Source of the DNA: Planctomycetota bacterium
Lineage (GTDB): Bacteria; Planctomycetota; Planctomycetia; Gemmatales; Gemmataceae
Direction: 5' to 3'
Assembly: GCA_003669555.1 (NCBI GenBank)
Contig: QWOS01000009.1
Location: forward strand, 1-53,557
DNA: 53,557 bases
Numbering within the stretch: position 1 is the first letter of the stretch; the number at the start of each line of letters is the position of its first letter. The notes beneath the pieces are model-generated. The model ran no database searches. It was given only the letters and a program-made list of their open reading frames with translations, and had not been told where the DNA came from. Shown piece after piece: positions 35,092 to 44,235 of this stretch. A program made the translations under genes and the position numbers.

Positions 35092-36768
35092 ATGTCAGCT
35101 ATCCAGGTTGAAAAAAAACATAAACCGCTCCAGAAAAAACTCCGTGTGATCGACATCTGGGCGCTGGGAGTTGGCATTGTTGTTTCCGGCCAATATTTCG
35201 GATGGAACCTGGGGCTGGATGGCAATGGCCCCGTGGCCATGCTCATCGCATCCATGATTATTTGCCTTCTTTTTCTTGGTTGGGTGCTGACGCTTGCCGA
35301 GCTGTCGGTGGCGATGCCCCACGCCGACGGCCCCCTGGCATATGGCGAACGGACCGGCGGGCCATGGCTTGGTTTCACCATGGCCTGGTCGATGCTGCTG
35401 GAATGCCTGTTTGGAATGATCGCCACAGCTCTGGCAACCGGCTGGTATATGGCCCTCCTTGCGAATCCTGAAAATCCCCGGGACGAGCCATCACTCATCA
35501 TTTTATCGGGCCTGGCAACCGTTGCAGTTTTTTTCGTGCTTCATGCCTGGGGAGTCAGGGAACAATCAGTGGTCCTGGTGCTCATGACATACGCCGCCTT
35601 GCTGGGGCTTCTGCTGTTCTGGGGCATCAGCGCCGCGGATTTTTCGGCGGAGCGTATTTGGGCAGTCCCTGTCCTGGGAGACAAAGGATGGCGGGGTGTG
35701 CTCGATGCGGCACCGTTCGCCCTGTGGTGGCTTATCAACATTGAAGGGGCAGCGCTGGCATCCGAAGAGACCGCTGTGCCGTTCCAGACGATTCCACGCG
35801 GTTTGGTCCTGAGCATGCTGACTATCATCACATCGATCGGGCTGACCTTGTTGCTGGGCTGCGGCTCCATGCCCTGGCAGGATATTGTTGGGGATTACCC
35901 ATTGGCCAAGGTGGTCCTGCATGCGCTCAACGGCAGGTACCCCTTCCTTTGGCATCTCTTCTGCGGCATCGCACTGTTTGGCTTGATCGCCAGCTACCAT
36001 GGACTGCTTTACAGCACGAGCCGACAACTTTTCTCCCTGGGGCGAGCCGGATATCTGCCCGCTGTTCTTGGTAAAGCCCATGCCAGCCGGGGCACTCCGG
36101 TCGTGTCACTTTTTGCCTGCAGCCTGGTCGCTGGATGCTTTGTCATCGCCAGCGTCTGGTTCAAGGAAGCCATCGAATTGGCCATCCTTGTTGCCGGATT
36201 GGCGTCCCTTGTCTGGTACATCCTGGCGATGTTCTGCCTGTGGACCCTGCGGTGCAGGTCACCCCATTTGTTCAGCCATTACCGGGCCCCGCTGGCCAGA
36301 ACTTTGCCAATCGTGGTGGTTGGGTTTTCCGGGTTCGTGCTTCTGGGGTACATTGGAAAGAGCAATGCCGTCGAGATTTTCCTGATCGCTGCGGTTCTTT
36401 ATCTTGCGGGGCTGGTGTGTTTTTTCGTCTGGGGGCGCCGACAAATCCGGGAGAATGATTCCATGGCCATGGATGGCAGTTCCCCGGCGTTTGCGATCCC
36501 GCCTCCAGGGCGGAAGTCCATCCTCGAGTTATTTACCGCACCTGTGCTATGGTTGACCTTGCTGGTGCCTGGCTGGATTATTGTGGCGTCGTTCTGGCCG
36601 CAATTACCGCGCTTTTCTTCGGATGAAGTTGAGGCAGTGATAGTCCTGACCCTCATCGGCTTGTCGCTTGGTCTTGTTTGCCTGGTGGCATGGTTGCACA
36701 CCCAACCCCGGCAGGTTACAAAAACGATCCTTAGTCAGGCAGAATCGCACAGGGAGAACACGGTATGA
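35092..36768 (+). CDS. APC-family amino acid permease, ethanolamine permease-like
   Basis: 558 aa from the ATG encoding MSAIQVEKKH, which has GGGGGA ~6 bases upstream; the frame runs back into the kinase gene without plausible sequence. About 12 membrane helices are visible. The first (IWALGVGIVVSGQYFGWNLG) closely follows the ethanolamine permease (Eat) pattern, with its S-G-x-Y-F-G-W-N segment. The product should import an amine or amino acid across the inner membrane. No ethanolamine ammonia-lyase genes are in view, so the substrate is uncertain. The gene overlaps the MOSC gene by 4 bp and is probably cotranscribed with the kinase gene upstream. Confidence 0.85.
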   Translation: MSAIQVEKKHKPLQKKLRVIDIWALGVGIVVSGQYFGWNLGLDGNGPVAMLIASMIICLLFLGWVLTLAELSVAMPHADGPLAYGERTGGPWLGFTMAWSMLLECLFGMIATALATGWYMALLANPENPRDEPSLIILSGLATVAVFFVLHAWGVREQSVVLVLMTYAALLGLLLFWGISAADFSAERIWAVPVLGDKGWRGVLDAAPFALWWLINIEGAALASEETAVPFQTIPRGLVLSMLTIITSIGLTLLLGCGSMPWQDIVGDYPLAKVVLHALNGRYPFLWHLFCGIALFGLIASYHGLLYSTSRQLFSLGRAGYLPAVLGKAHASRGTPVVSLFACSLVAGCFVIASVWFKEAIELAILVAGLASLVWYILAMFCLWTLRCRSPHLFSHYRAPLARTLPIVVVGFSGFVLLGYIGKSNAVEIFLIAAVLYLAGLVCFFVWGRRQIRENDSMAMDGSSPAFAIPPPGRKSILELFTAPVLWLTLLVPGWIIVASFWPQLPRFSSDEVEAVIVLTLIGLSLGLVCLVAWLHTQPRQVTKTILSQAESHRENTV

Positions 36769-37568
36769 CAGCGGAATCCGTGGGAATTGTGTCGGCATTG
36801 TGGCGATACCCAGTCAAGTCGATGCAGGGCGAGGAGTTATCAACCCTCACCCTGACCGAGGCTGGCTGCGCCGGGGACCGGTCTCACGCCCTGATTGATA
36901 CCGAAGACGGAACGGTGGTCAGCGCGAAAAATGTGCGCCACTGGCCCAACCTTCTCGGCTATCGGGCCAGGCTGACGGAAGGACCACCAAAAGCGGTGGT
37001 GATCACACTGCCGGATGGCAGGGAGTTTTCCAGCACTAATCCGGATATCAACGATATCCTGACCGCCGCCCTGGGTCGCAAGGTCACCCTGCAGAACGAG
37101 CCTTCCGGGCAACCGGTGCTGCAGCAGTTCCACCCTGACCTGGAATCGCTCGGCAGGCCGGAAAAAATCACGACCGAGGCCATGCTCGCCTCGACATTCT
37201 TTGATATGTCGGTTTTTCACCTCCTGACGACAGCCACTTTGCGCCATCTGGAAAGCCTCTATTCCAGCGGCAGTTTTCCTGTCCGGCGTTTCCGCCCCAA
37301 CCTGGTCCTGGAAACGCCCTCGAAAGTGCAGGGCTTCATCGAAAACCAGTGGGTCGGCCGCGTTATCCGCATTGGAAGCTCCGTCCGCTTGCGGGTGACC
37401 GAGCCCACCATGCGCTGCGTGATGACCACACTTTCCCAGAAAGACGCCCCAAAAGATCTGGAAATACTTCGCGCGGCTGTGCGGCACAACCAGGGAGCAG
37501 TGGGGGCGTATGTCACCGTGCTCCATGGCGGGGAAGTAAAAAATGGTGATGTTTGCTCCCTGGAATGA
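36765..37568 (+). CDS. MOSC domain protein with N-terminal MOSC beta-barrel
   Basis: 267 aa. The N-terminal part (IVSALWRYPVKSMQGEEL, residues ~8-25) is the MOSC_N barrel; the C-terminal part carries RFRPNLVL, then IGSSVRLRVTEPTMRC with the conserved Cys of MOSC domains (~residue 220). MOSC proteins handle sulfur or molybdenum cofactor chemistry (YiiM, YcbX, mARC types); this length and order match the YcbX/mARC side without the ferredoxin domain. It starts within the permease stop codon (ATGA overlap), so translation is likely coupled. The substrate is unknown. Confidence 0.85.
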   Translation: MTAESVGIVSALWRYPVKSMQGEELSTLTLTEAGCAGDRSHALIDTEDGTVVSAKNVRHWPNLLGYRARLTEGPPKAVVITLPDGREFSSTNPDINDILTAALGRKVTLQNEPSGQPVLQQFHPDLESLGRPEKITTEAMLASTFFDMSVFHLLTTATLRHLESLYSSGSFPVRRFRPNLVLETPSKVQGFIENQWVGRVIRIGSSVRLRVTEPTMRCVMTTLSQKDAPKDLEILRAAVRHNQGAVGAYVTVLHGGEVKNGDVCSLE

Positions 37569-37676
37569 CCCGCCGGCCGGTGCAATCGACAGCTATCCCG
37601 CAACGCTGCAGCGAAAAATGCCGACGCCAGCTTCACAGTTTCTGTTCCTGTTGCACTGGCCGGGGAGTCTTGTAGC

Positions 37677-38462
37677 ATGGAAGACAGAGCGATGATCTTT
37701 GATCCCCAGGAACCGGCCCGGCGCATCCTTGCGGCCTTCGACGCGCGGAAACCCATTGCATGGGACCCGCCCCTCGACCTGACTTCTGTCCTGGCCTACG
37801 CCCTCCAGGCGGAGGTAGCCAGGCTACGCGATGAACGAGGGGAAAAGGTCATTGGTTACAAGGTTGGGTGCGCCAGCGAGGCGATCCAGCGGCAACTAGG
37901 CATTCATGAACCGATCTTTGGCCGGATCTTCGACACGGGACGCATCGCCTCGGGCACCCGGCTTTCCAGCGCCATGTATGCCGGCCTGGCGATTGAAGGG
38001 GAGCTGGCGGTCCTCCTGGGAGCCGACTTGCCGGGCCAGTCTCTCCCGGACGGGGATTACCTGAGTGCGATCAGCGCAATCTTCCCTGTGATTGAATTGC
38101 ACCACTACACGCCACCCGGCCCCTGGTCAAGCTGCCAGGACCTGATCACCAGCAACGGCATGCATGCCGGATTCGTTTGCGCCGATCCGTCCGCCGGCGG
38201 GCCGCTGGCACCGGTGCAGGGCATGAGTATTCATATCAATGAGAACGAAACGGATCGCACCGCCAGGCCCTGGACAATGGCAGGCCCGGCGACGATCCTG
38301 CGCTGGCTGGCGGGAAGTCTCGACCGGTTTGGGCTACAGCTCAGACAAGGTCAGGTGATCCTGACTGGTTCCCCCATGGGATTGCACCCGGTCGCGCCAG
38401 GCAGCCGCATCGTTGTTGCGTCGCCGCCCCTGGGCTCGATATGCGTTGATGTTGTTTGGTGA
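37677..38462 (+). CDS. 2-keto-4-pentenoate hydratase / fumarylacetoacetate hydrolase family protein
   Basis: 261 aa. VIGYKVGCAS (residues ~60-69), IEGELAVLL (~102-110, with the metal-binding E-x-E) and ELHHY (~140) follow the MhpD-like pattern, and LTGSPMGLHPVAPG near the end is the typical C-terminal signature. These enzymes hydrate 2-hydroxypentadienoate or decarboxylate oxaloacetate-like acids using Mg2+. GGAG lies 9 bases before the ATG; a second ATG 15 bases on is possible. It follows the MOSC gene by 108 bp and precedes the AhpD-like gene by 26 bp, suggesting a catabolic operon. Confidence 0.85.
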   Translation: MEDRAMIFDPQEPARRILAAFDARKPIAWDPPLDLTSVLAYALQAEVARLRDERGEKVIGYKVGCASEAIQRQLGIHEPIFGRIFDTGRIASGTRLSSAMYAGLAIEGELAVLLGADLPGQSLPDGDYLSAISAIFPVIELHHYTPPGPWSSCQDLITSNGMHAGFVCADPSAGGPLAPVQGMSIHINENETDRTARPWTMAGPATILRWLAGSLDRFGLQLRQGQVILTGSPMGLHPVAPGSRIVVASPPLGSICVDVVW

Positions 38463-38476
38463 ATTCAACCAGTCTC

Positions 38477-38481
38477 AGGAG
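38477..38481 (+). promoter_or_regulatory. Ribosome binding site deciding the AhpD-like start
   Basis: AGGAG seven bases before the ATG at 38489. It makes that ATG the better start than the in-frame GTG at 38456, which lies inside the preceding gene. Confidence 0.75.
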
Positions 38482-38488
38482 TTTTGTC

Positions 38489-38809
38489 ATGGGTTATGAA
38501 GGCCATCTGGTAAAAGACTATTTGGGGAAGACCCATGAAACCGTATTGCTGACAGCGCGCGAAAAGCATCTGCTCGGGCTGGCCGTCGCGCTGACCCGGG
38601 GTTGTCAGGTTTGCACCCGGAACCGGATCAGCCAGGCACGCTTGGCGGGCATCGGCGATGATGTGCTGAACGCCCTGGCCGAAGCGGTGGCCGCTGTCAA
38701 TGCCGGGGTATCGGCCGCCACGGCCAGGGAAGGATTCCGCCTCGCTGATGCGTTATTGGCCGGCGAATGCGGCCCGCTTTGTTCGCCGGAGAGTGCTGCC
38801 GGGAAGTGA
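38489..38809 (+). CDS. AhpD-like / carboxymuconolactone decarboxylase family protein
   Basis: 106 aa. The AhpD core is seen: a helix (REKHLLGLAVALTRGC), then C39-x2-C42 (CQVC), then a helix (ISQARLAGIGDDVLNALAEAVA). The CxxC pair suggests thiol peroxidase or disulfide chemistry, as in AhpD. The His that follows the CxxC in many AhpD proteins is not at its usual spacing, so catalytic type is uncertain. It is the last gene of the plus-strand run that begins with the WD40 kinase. Confidence 0.82.
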   Translation: MGYEGHLVKDYLGKTHETVLLTAREKHLLGLAVALTRGCQVCTRNRISQARLAGIGDDVLNALAEAVAAVNAGVSAATAREGFRLADALLAGECGPLCSPESAAGK

Positions 38810-38852
38810 GGTTACCTTCGGGAGGTGGGCCCTCTTTTTGCGGCGGTACCGC

Positions 38853-38872
38853 GGCCTGCCCCTTGGCAGGCC
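38853..38872. terminator. Hairpin between convergent genes
   Basis: A perfect 8-bp stem GGCCTGCC/GGCAGGCC with a CCTT loop lies between the convergent AhpD-like and HAD genes. Neither side has a T tract, so it may be a weak or factor-dependent terminator. Confidence 0.4.
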
Positions 38873-38898
38873 TGCATGCGCTCACCACCCAGGTCACA

Positions 38899-39591
38899 TC
38901 ACAGTTCCAGCAGGGCCTGGAGGGTGGCCTGGTGGTCTTGCAGATCCGCAAGGCACAGGTCTGGCTGGCAGGCCGCCAACTGTTCCATTGTGTGCATGCC
39001 CGTCGCCACTGCCAGCACCCTGGCACCGATGGCCCGGGCACAGCGGACATCGAGCGGCGTGTCGCCTATGACCACCACCTGGGAGGGATCGAAGGCCTCC
39101 CCAAAACGGTTGCGCACTTCGCCCCAGGCTTCGCGGGCTACCTCGTCACGGTCGAGATGGTAATCCCCAAAGCCACCAAAACTGAAGTGCCCGTGAATGC
39201 CAAAGAACCCCAGCTTGACGGCAGCCCCCCGGCGGATATTGCCGGTGAGCAGACCGACCGCCACGTCCGGGGTTGCCGCCAGCTTTTCCAGCAGCGGCTC
39301 AATGCCAGGCAAGAGTGAGGCCTGACCCGCTTCGCGTTTCTGCCGCAGTTGACCGGGCAGGTGTGACAGGTAGCCCTCCAGGATGGCATCTTCCACCGGC
39401 TTGCCGCCGCCCACGCCATGCGCCTGGGTGAGGTCGCGGACGATGGATCGGTCGGTGCGTCCGGCCAGCGAGATGCCAGCCATGGAGTCTGGCACACGGT
39501 GGAGGTCGACCATGGCCTGTTCCAAGGCGGCTTTACCCGCCCGGGAGGAGGACAAGAGTGTTCCGTCGATATCGAAAAGGATGACGCGCAT
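38899..39591 (-). CDS. HAD-superfamily phosphatase, phosphoglycolate phosphatase-like
   Basis: 230 aa. Motif I is DIDGTL with nucleophile D7 and acid/base D9. Motif II is in LLTGN (~residue 117), and motifs III-IV are in VVVIGDTPLDVRCARAIGA (~175-193). The helical cap between residues ~15 and ~90 fits subclass I (Gph/PGMB-like). It should dephosphorylate a small phosphorylated metabolite; the substrate is not evident. The gene starts 12 bp after the aldehyde dehydrogenase stop, so the two are cotranscribed. Confidence 0.88.
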   Translation of the reverse strand: MRVILFDIDGTLLSSSRAGKAALEQAMVDLHRVPDSMAGISLAGRTDRSIVRDLTQAHGVGGGKPVEDAILEGYLSHLPGQLRQKREAGQASLLPGIEPLLEKLAATPDVAVGLLTGNIRRGAAVKLGFFGIHGHFSFGGFGDYHLDRDEVAREAWGEVRNRFGEAFDPSQVVVIGDTPLDVRCARAIGARVLAVATGMHTMEQLAACQPDLCLADLQDHQATLQALLEL

Positions 39592-39603
39592 TTTAGCCTT
39601 GGG

Positions 39604-41067
39604 TCACTCGTTGATGCGGATGGCCAGATACTTGGTTTCGAGATACGACTCGAGCCCTTCGTGCGCCAGTTCGCGGCCCAGGCCGCTCTCCTTCATGCCA
39701 CCGAAGGGGCACTGGGGCGTGGCGGGGACGGGATCATTGATGCCAATTATCCCGGCTTCCAGGCCGTCTCCCATGCGGAAGGCGGTGGAAAGGTCGTTGG
39801 TGAAGACATAGGCAGCCAGGCCATATTTGGTGGAGTTGGCCTGTTCGATGACCTGCTCGATGCTCTCGAAACCCAGCACGGGCATGATGGGCGCGAATGG
39901 CTCCTCGGTGAGCAGGGCGCAATCGGGGGTGATGCCATCCAGCACGGTGGGTTCAAAGAAATATCCCTTGCCAAAGGCGGTGTTCCGCTTGCCGCCAGTG
40001 AGCAGCCTGGCGCCCTTGCCTGTGGCGTCGCTCACCAGACGGCTGGTCTGGTCGAGCGCCTTGTTTTCGAACATGGGCCCCACTTCAATGCCCGCATCCA
40101 GACCGTTTCCCTGCTTGAGGGCCCGGGCAAAAGCGACGGCTGCCTCGGTGAAGTTCTTGCGTACCTTTTCATGCACAAAGAACCGGCTGGGTGAGATGCA
40201 TACCTGGCCATTGTTGCGGAATTTGCCCATCACGGCCAGCTTGGCGCTCGCCTCGGGGTCGGCATCGGGGAAGACGATGAACGGGGCATGCCCACCCAGT
40301 TCGAGACTGAGCCTCTTCACCTGATCAGCCGCGCCACGCATCAGCTCTTTGCCTACTTCGGTGGAGCCGGTGAAGGAAATTTTGCGGCAGATGGGGTTTT
40401 CGAGAAACTCCTGGGCCATTTCGCGGCCAGGTCCCATCACCAGATTGGCCACACCGGCAGGCAGACCGGCATCGACCAGGCACTCGAACACCATGATGAG
40501 GCACAGCGGCGTCTGTGTGGCGGGACGGCTGACGATGGTGCAACCCGCCGCCAGGGCCGGGGCGATTTTGCGCGACTGTAGCGTGATGGGGAAGTTCCAT
40601 GGGCTGATGGCACCCACAACACCCACCGGGTGCTTGACGGTGAGATGCCTGCGGCCTGGCTGGCCATGCGGGATCACCTGGCCGTAAGCCCGTTTGCCCT
40701 CTTCGGCAAACCACTCGAAAGTGTCAGCTGAATGCAGCACCTCGCCCTTCGATTCGGCGAGCGGCTTGCCTTGCTCCATGGTCATGGCGCGGGCGATGGC
40801 GTCGGCCCTTTCCCGCATGAGTTCGGCGGTTTTCTTCAGCACCTTGGCCCGTTCGTAGGGGAGGGCCTTGCGCCAGGCTGGCATGGCCCGGGCAGCGGCT
40901 TCGAGGGCCCGGCGGGTCTCGGCGCGGGTGCCAAAGGCCACCTCGGCGATGGTTTCCTCGGTGGCGGGGTTCTCTACTGCCACTGTTTTGCCACTGTCGG
41001 AACGGACCCATTTGCCATCGATCAGCAGATCGGTGCGAAAATGGTCCGTGGAGGGGGTGTTTGCCAT
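39604..41067 (-). CDS. NAD(P)-dependent aldehyde dehydrogenase, succinate-semialdehyde dehydrogenase-like
   Basis: 487 aa, normal for the superfamily. PWNFP (156-160) and SFTGSTEVGK (231-240) bind the cofactor, E256 in LELGG is the general base, and C290 in NNGQVC is the catalytic Cys. EEPFAPIMPV lies near residue 380. The order and length fit the GabD/SSADH group. One deviation is that the usual KPA cofactor-binding Lys appears as Arg in SRPATQTP (R181). The gene follows the SecA-like gene by 52 bp and precedes the HAD phosphatase by 12 bp on the same strand. An aldehyde from amine catabolism is a possible substrate. Confidence 0.9.
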   Translation of the reverse strand: MANTPSTDHFRTDLLIDGKWVRSDSGKTVAVENPATEETIAEVAFGTRAETRRALEAAARAMPAWRKALPYERAKVLKKTAELMRERADAIARAMTMEQGKPLAESKGEVLHSADTFEWFAEEGKRAYGQVIPHGQPGRRHLTVKHPVGVVGAISPWNFPITLQSRKIAPALAAGCTIVSRPATQTPLCLIMVFECLVDAGLPAGVANLVMGPGREMAQEFLENPICRKISFTGSTEVGKELMRGAADQVKRLSLELGGHAPFIVFPDADPEASAKLAVMGKFRNNGQVCISPSRFFVHEKVRKNFTEAAVAFARALKQGNGLDAGIEVGPMFENKALDQTSRLVSDATGKGARLLTGGKRNTAFGKGYFFEPTVLDGITPDCALLTEEPFAPIMPVLGFESIEQVIEQANSTKYGLAAYVFTNDLSTAFRMGDGLEAGIIGINDPVPATPQCPFGGMKESGLGRELAHEGLESYLETKYLAIRINE

Positions 41068-41119
41068 GATGATTCCCTTGTTTGTTTCGTCTGAATGCCG
41101 CCGGCACCGGGCCGCCTAT

Positions 41120-43093
41120 TCAATCAACATATGAATCCGCGCCGATATCCTTCAGGATTTCCTGGCGTTGCTTTTCGTGGACCATCAGATCGACACGGCT
41201 TTTGAAGTGTCTGGCCTCGACCATGCGCTGCGCCCGCCGGAACAGGGACCTGTAGCCCTGCCAGGCCTGGGACAACCCGGCGACGATGCCCGCCTTGCGC
41301 CCGGTCTCGGAAAGCCGGCGGTACTGGCCATGGCCCAACCCCTCCAGCAGGTTGTCTTCGAGGGAGAGCATGAACTGCGCGCTGCCCGGGTCACCCTGGC
41401 GACCGGCACGGCCGGCGAGCTGGCGATCGATGCGCAGCGACTCATGACGCTCGGTGCCGATCACATGCAGCCCGCCTGCGGCGATCACCGTGGGGTTTGG
41501 CTTGATGTCGGTGCCGCGCCCGGCCATGTTGGTGGCGATGGTGACACGCCCGGGCTGGCCGGCCTCGGAAACGATGTCCGCCTCGCGCTCGTGCTGGCGG
41601 GCATTGAGGACCCGGTGCTCGATGCCGTCGAGCGACATGATCTCGCTCAGCCGCTCGCTCTTGTCAACGGTGCGGGTGCCGATCAGCACCGACCGGCCCG
41701 CGTCGCGCAACCTCTTCACCATGCGCGACACCTCACGAAATTTGGACTCCTCGTTGGGGAATACCAGATCGGTGAGCTGCTGGCGCTTGATTGCCCGGTT
41801 GGTGGGCACGCAGACGACCCATAGTTTGTATACACGCAGGATCTCCACGCGATTCTGCACCGCGGTGCCTGACATGCCCGCCAGGTGGGTATACAACCTG
41901 AAAAAGCTCTGAAAAGTGATCTGGGCGGCGTGATCCGCCTGGTGGTTGATGGTGACCCGCTCCTTGGCCTCGACAGCCTGATGCAAGCCATCACGCCAGT
42001 TCCGGTCGGGCATGCGGCGCCCGGTACTTTCGTCGATGATGACAATTTTGTCCTTTTCGATCATGTAGTGCTGATCGAGCTGGAAACGGTAATGCGCCTG
42101 CAGGGCCTGCTCAATCGAATCGTGCAGCTTGTCCATGGCCTGAGAGTGCTCACCCCGCGGCGGGTTCGAGTAGCGGGTCATTTGCCGCCCCTCCTCGCTC
42201 AGCTCAAGCTTCTGCTTCTGGGCGTTGAAGCTGAAATGCTCATTGGGGCGCATCTGGCGGGCCAGTCCATCGGCCCAGTGGTAGACCACGCACTCATCGG
42301 GCGAGGCTGGCCTGGTTTGCCCCGAAATGATCAGAGGGGTGCGGGCCTCGTCGATAAAAATGTTGTCGGCCTCGTCGACCAGGGCAAAATGGTGCCCCCG
42401 CTGGGCGCGTGAATCATCACCGCCTCTCGATTTGGCGGTTCCCCGCTCCCAGGCCGCCCAGAATGGCTGTTCCTTCGGCCCATCACTGGAGCCTTTCAGG
42501 CGGTCGCGCAGGAAATCGAAGCCAAACTCGCTGGCAGTGCCGTAGGTGATGTCCATGCGGTATGCGGCGCGGCGTTCAGGATCGGGCATTTGCTGCTGCA
42601 ACACCCCCACCGACAAACCCAGGCTCTGGTACAAGGGATCGAGCCACTCTTTGTCGCGCTTGGCCAGGTAGTCGTTGACCGTGGCGACATGCACCCCTTT
42701 GCCCGATAGCGCATGCAGACAGGAGGGAAGTGCGGCGATCAGGGTTTTCCCCTCGCCTGTGGCCACCTCGGCCAGCGCACCGGCGAACATCACGGCTCCC
42801 GCCGTCAATTGCACATCAAAAGGTCTCAGCCCCAGGGTGCGCTTGGCTGAGACGCAGATCAGGCCGAACATTTCCGGCAGGATACTCTTGAGGGTTTCGC
42901 CGCCACGGACCCGCCCTTTGAACTCCTGGTTTTTTTGCCGCATTTCCACATCATTCAGGTCGTCGAACTGCTTTTCCCAGTGACGGACCGGATCAATGAA
43001 CAGGGCGGCGCGGGCCAGGCGCCGATCCCATGGGGTGCCCACCCAGGAAACCAGGTGGTTTTTCCACGCCGGCCCCAGGCGGTTGGGCGGCAT
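41120..43093 (-). CDS. Short SecA-like ATPase lacking the C-terminal helical region
   Basis: 657 aa from the ATG encoding MPPNRLGPAW, which has AGGGG ~6 bases upstream; an earlier ATG at 43258 would add 55 poorly conserved residues. Walker A is ATGEGKT (K116). HVATVNDYLAKRD, YGTASEFGFDFLRD and DEADNIFIDEARTPL are classical SecA segments (Walker B and surrounding region). NMAGRGTDI and ERHESLRIDRQLAGRAGRQGDPGSAQF near the end are the second ATPase domain. After the start of the scaffold helix the protein stops. The helical wing, two-helix finger and zinc tail of canonical SecA (800+ aa) are missing, so it cannot push substrate in the usual way. It is probably a second, specialised SecA paralogue. 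Confidence 0.88.
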   Translation of the reverse strand: MPPNRLGPAWKNHLVSWVGTPWDRRLARAALFIDPVRHWEKQFDDLNDVEMRQKNQEFKGRVRGGETLKSILPEMFGLICVSAKRTLGLRPFDVQLTAGAVMFAGALAEVATGEGKTLIAALPSCLHALSGKGVHVATVNDYLAKRDKEWLDPLYQSLGLSVGVLQQQMPDPERRAAYRMDITYGTASEFGFDFLRDRLKGSSDGPKEQPFWAAWERGTAKSRGGDDSRAQRGHHFALVDEADNIFIDEARTPLIISGQTRPASPDECVVYHWADGLARQMRPNEHFSFNAQKQKLELSEEGRQMTRYSNPPRGEHSQAMDKLHDSIEQALQAHYRFQLDQHYMIEKDKIVIIDESTGRRMPDRNWRDGLHQAVEAKERVTINHQADHAAQITFQSFFRLYTHLAGMSGTAVQNRVEILRVYKLWVVCVPTNRAIKRQQLTDLVFPNEESKFREVSRMVKRLRDAGRSVLIGTRTVDKSERLSEIMSLDGIEHRVLNARQHEREADIVSEAGQPGRVTIATNMAGRGTDIKPNPTVIAAGGLHVIGTERHESLRIDRQLAGRAGRQGDPGSAQFMLSLEDNLLEGLGHGQYRRLSETGRKAGIVAGLSQAWQGYRSLFRRAQRMVEARHFKSRVDLMVHEKQRQEILKDIGADSYVD

Positions 43094-43440
43094 GATAGCC
43101 CCTGCATGGGGTGCCAGATGTGGACTGCCATGTGCCAGGGACGGGTCGGGCAAAAACAGGGAGTCATCAGACAGTTTCGGCGCCAGGTCAAGCTCGACGG
43201 GCAGCGATTTGGCGGTGGACAAGGGATGGCACTCCTGGGGCCCCTTGGGCCCTTGCAATATTACTTGTTATCATACCAATCGGTGTCGGGAAAATCATGC
43301 GCCATATGCTGGTGCCTGCCTGCTGCATGGTTGTGTTTTCCCCTGTGCCACCGTTGCAATCATGGCCATTTCACCCTGTCGCCCCAAATTCCGGGGCGGG
43401 TCAGGTGTATGGATCGGAACTTGTTCAAGGGAGAAAAACG

Positions 43441-44232
43441 ATGCGGCTGGCAATGCTCGCGGGGTGTCTTTTTGCGCTGATGGTAACCACCCAGGCTGGC
43501 TGGAGTCAAAAACCTGCCCCAGTCGAGCTGTTCAACGGCCAAAACCTGGCCAATTGGTATCCCTACCTGAAAGGCAAGGGTAAGGGTGTGGACCCCCGCC
43601 AGGTTTTTTCGGTGAAGGAAGGGCTTTTGCGCATTTCCGGTGAGGAATGGGGAGCCCTGACCACTGAAAAGGAATATGAGAATTATCGCCTGACGATGGA
43701 ATATGGCTGGGGCGGCAAGGTCTGGCCGCCACGCGAAAAATCGGCCCGCGATTCGGGCCTGGTGCTGCACTGCACCGGCAAGGATGGCGCGCATGGCGAT
43801 AGCTGGATGTTGGGATTGCAGGTGAACATGATCGAGGGCGGCACGGGCGACCTGTCGATTCTGGGAAAAAGCCCCGACCACACCTTCCAGTCCACCTGCG
43901 AAGAAAGGCCCGCTTCGGGCAAAAAAGGCTGGTATCACAAAACTGGTGCGCCGTCCCGCGCTTTTGGCCCTGGAGACCGCTTATTATGGGGTGACAAAGA
44001 CCCCGCCTGGACCAACACGCTCGGATTCATGGGCGCGAAGGACATTGAAAAGCCCGCTGGCCAGTTCAACACCCTGGTGGCGGAATGTGGCAAAGACACC
44101 CTCACCGTCACCCTGAATGGCAAGCTGATGACCCGGGCGACCGGCCTGAAGGTCGCCAGGGGCAAGATCCAGTTCCAGTCCGAGGGTGCCGAACTGCTGA
44201 TCCGCCGGATGACCCTGGAGCCGCTGAAATAA
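43441..44232 (+). CDS. Secreted DUF1080 (3-keto-disaccharide hydrolase-like) protein
   Basis: 263 aa. GGGAG lies 7 bases before the ATG. A signal peptide is present (residues ~1-22, MRLAMLAGCLFALM, cut near GWS-QK). The mature part starts with ELFNGQNLANW, the hallmark of DUF1080 jelly-roll proteins, and continues with the EYENYRLTMEYGWGG and DSGLVLHC strands. Many planctomycete paralogues exist; characterised relatives act on 3-keto-disaccharides. Its last ~130 bp are duplicated at 47255-47361. The gene is convergent with an rnr fragment three bases downstream. Confidence 0.88.
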   Translation: MRLAMLAGCLFALMVTTQAGWSQKPAPVELFNGQNLANWYPYLKGKGKGVDPRQVFSVKEGLLRISGEEWGALTTEKEYENYRLTMEYGWGGKVWPPREKSARDSGLVLHCTGKDGAHGDSWMLGLQVNMIEGGTGDLSILGKSPDHTFQSTCEERPASGKKGWYHKTGAPSRAFGPGDRLLWGDKDPAWTNTLGFMGAKDIEKPAGQFNTLVAECGKDTLTVTLNGKLMTRATGLKVARGKIQFQSEGAELLIRRMTLEPLK

Positions 44233-44235
44233 TCC

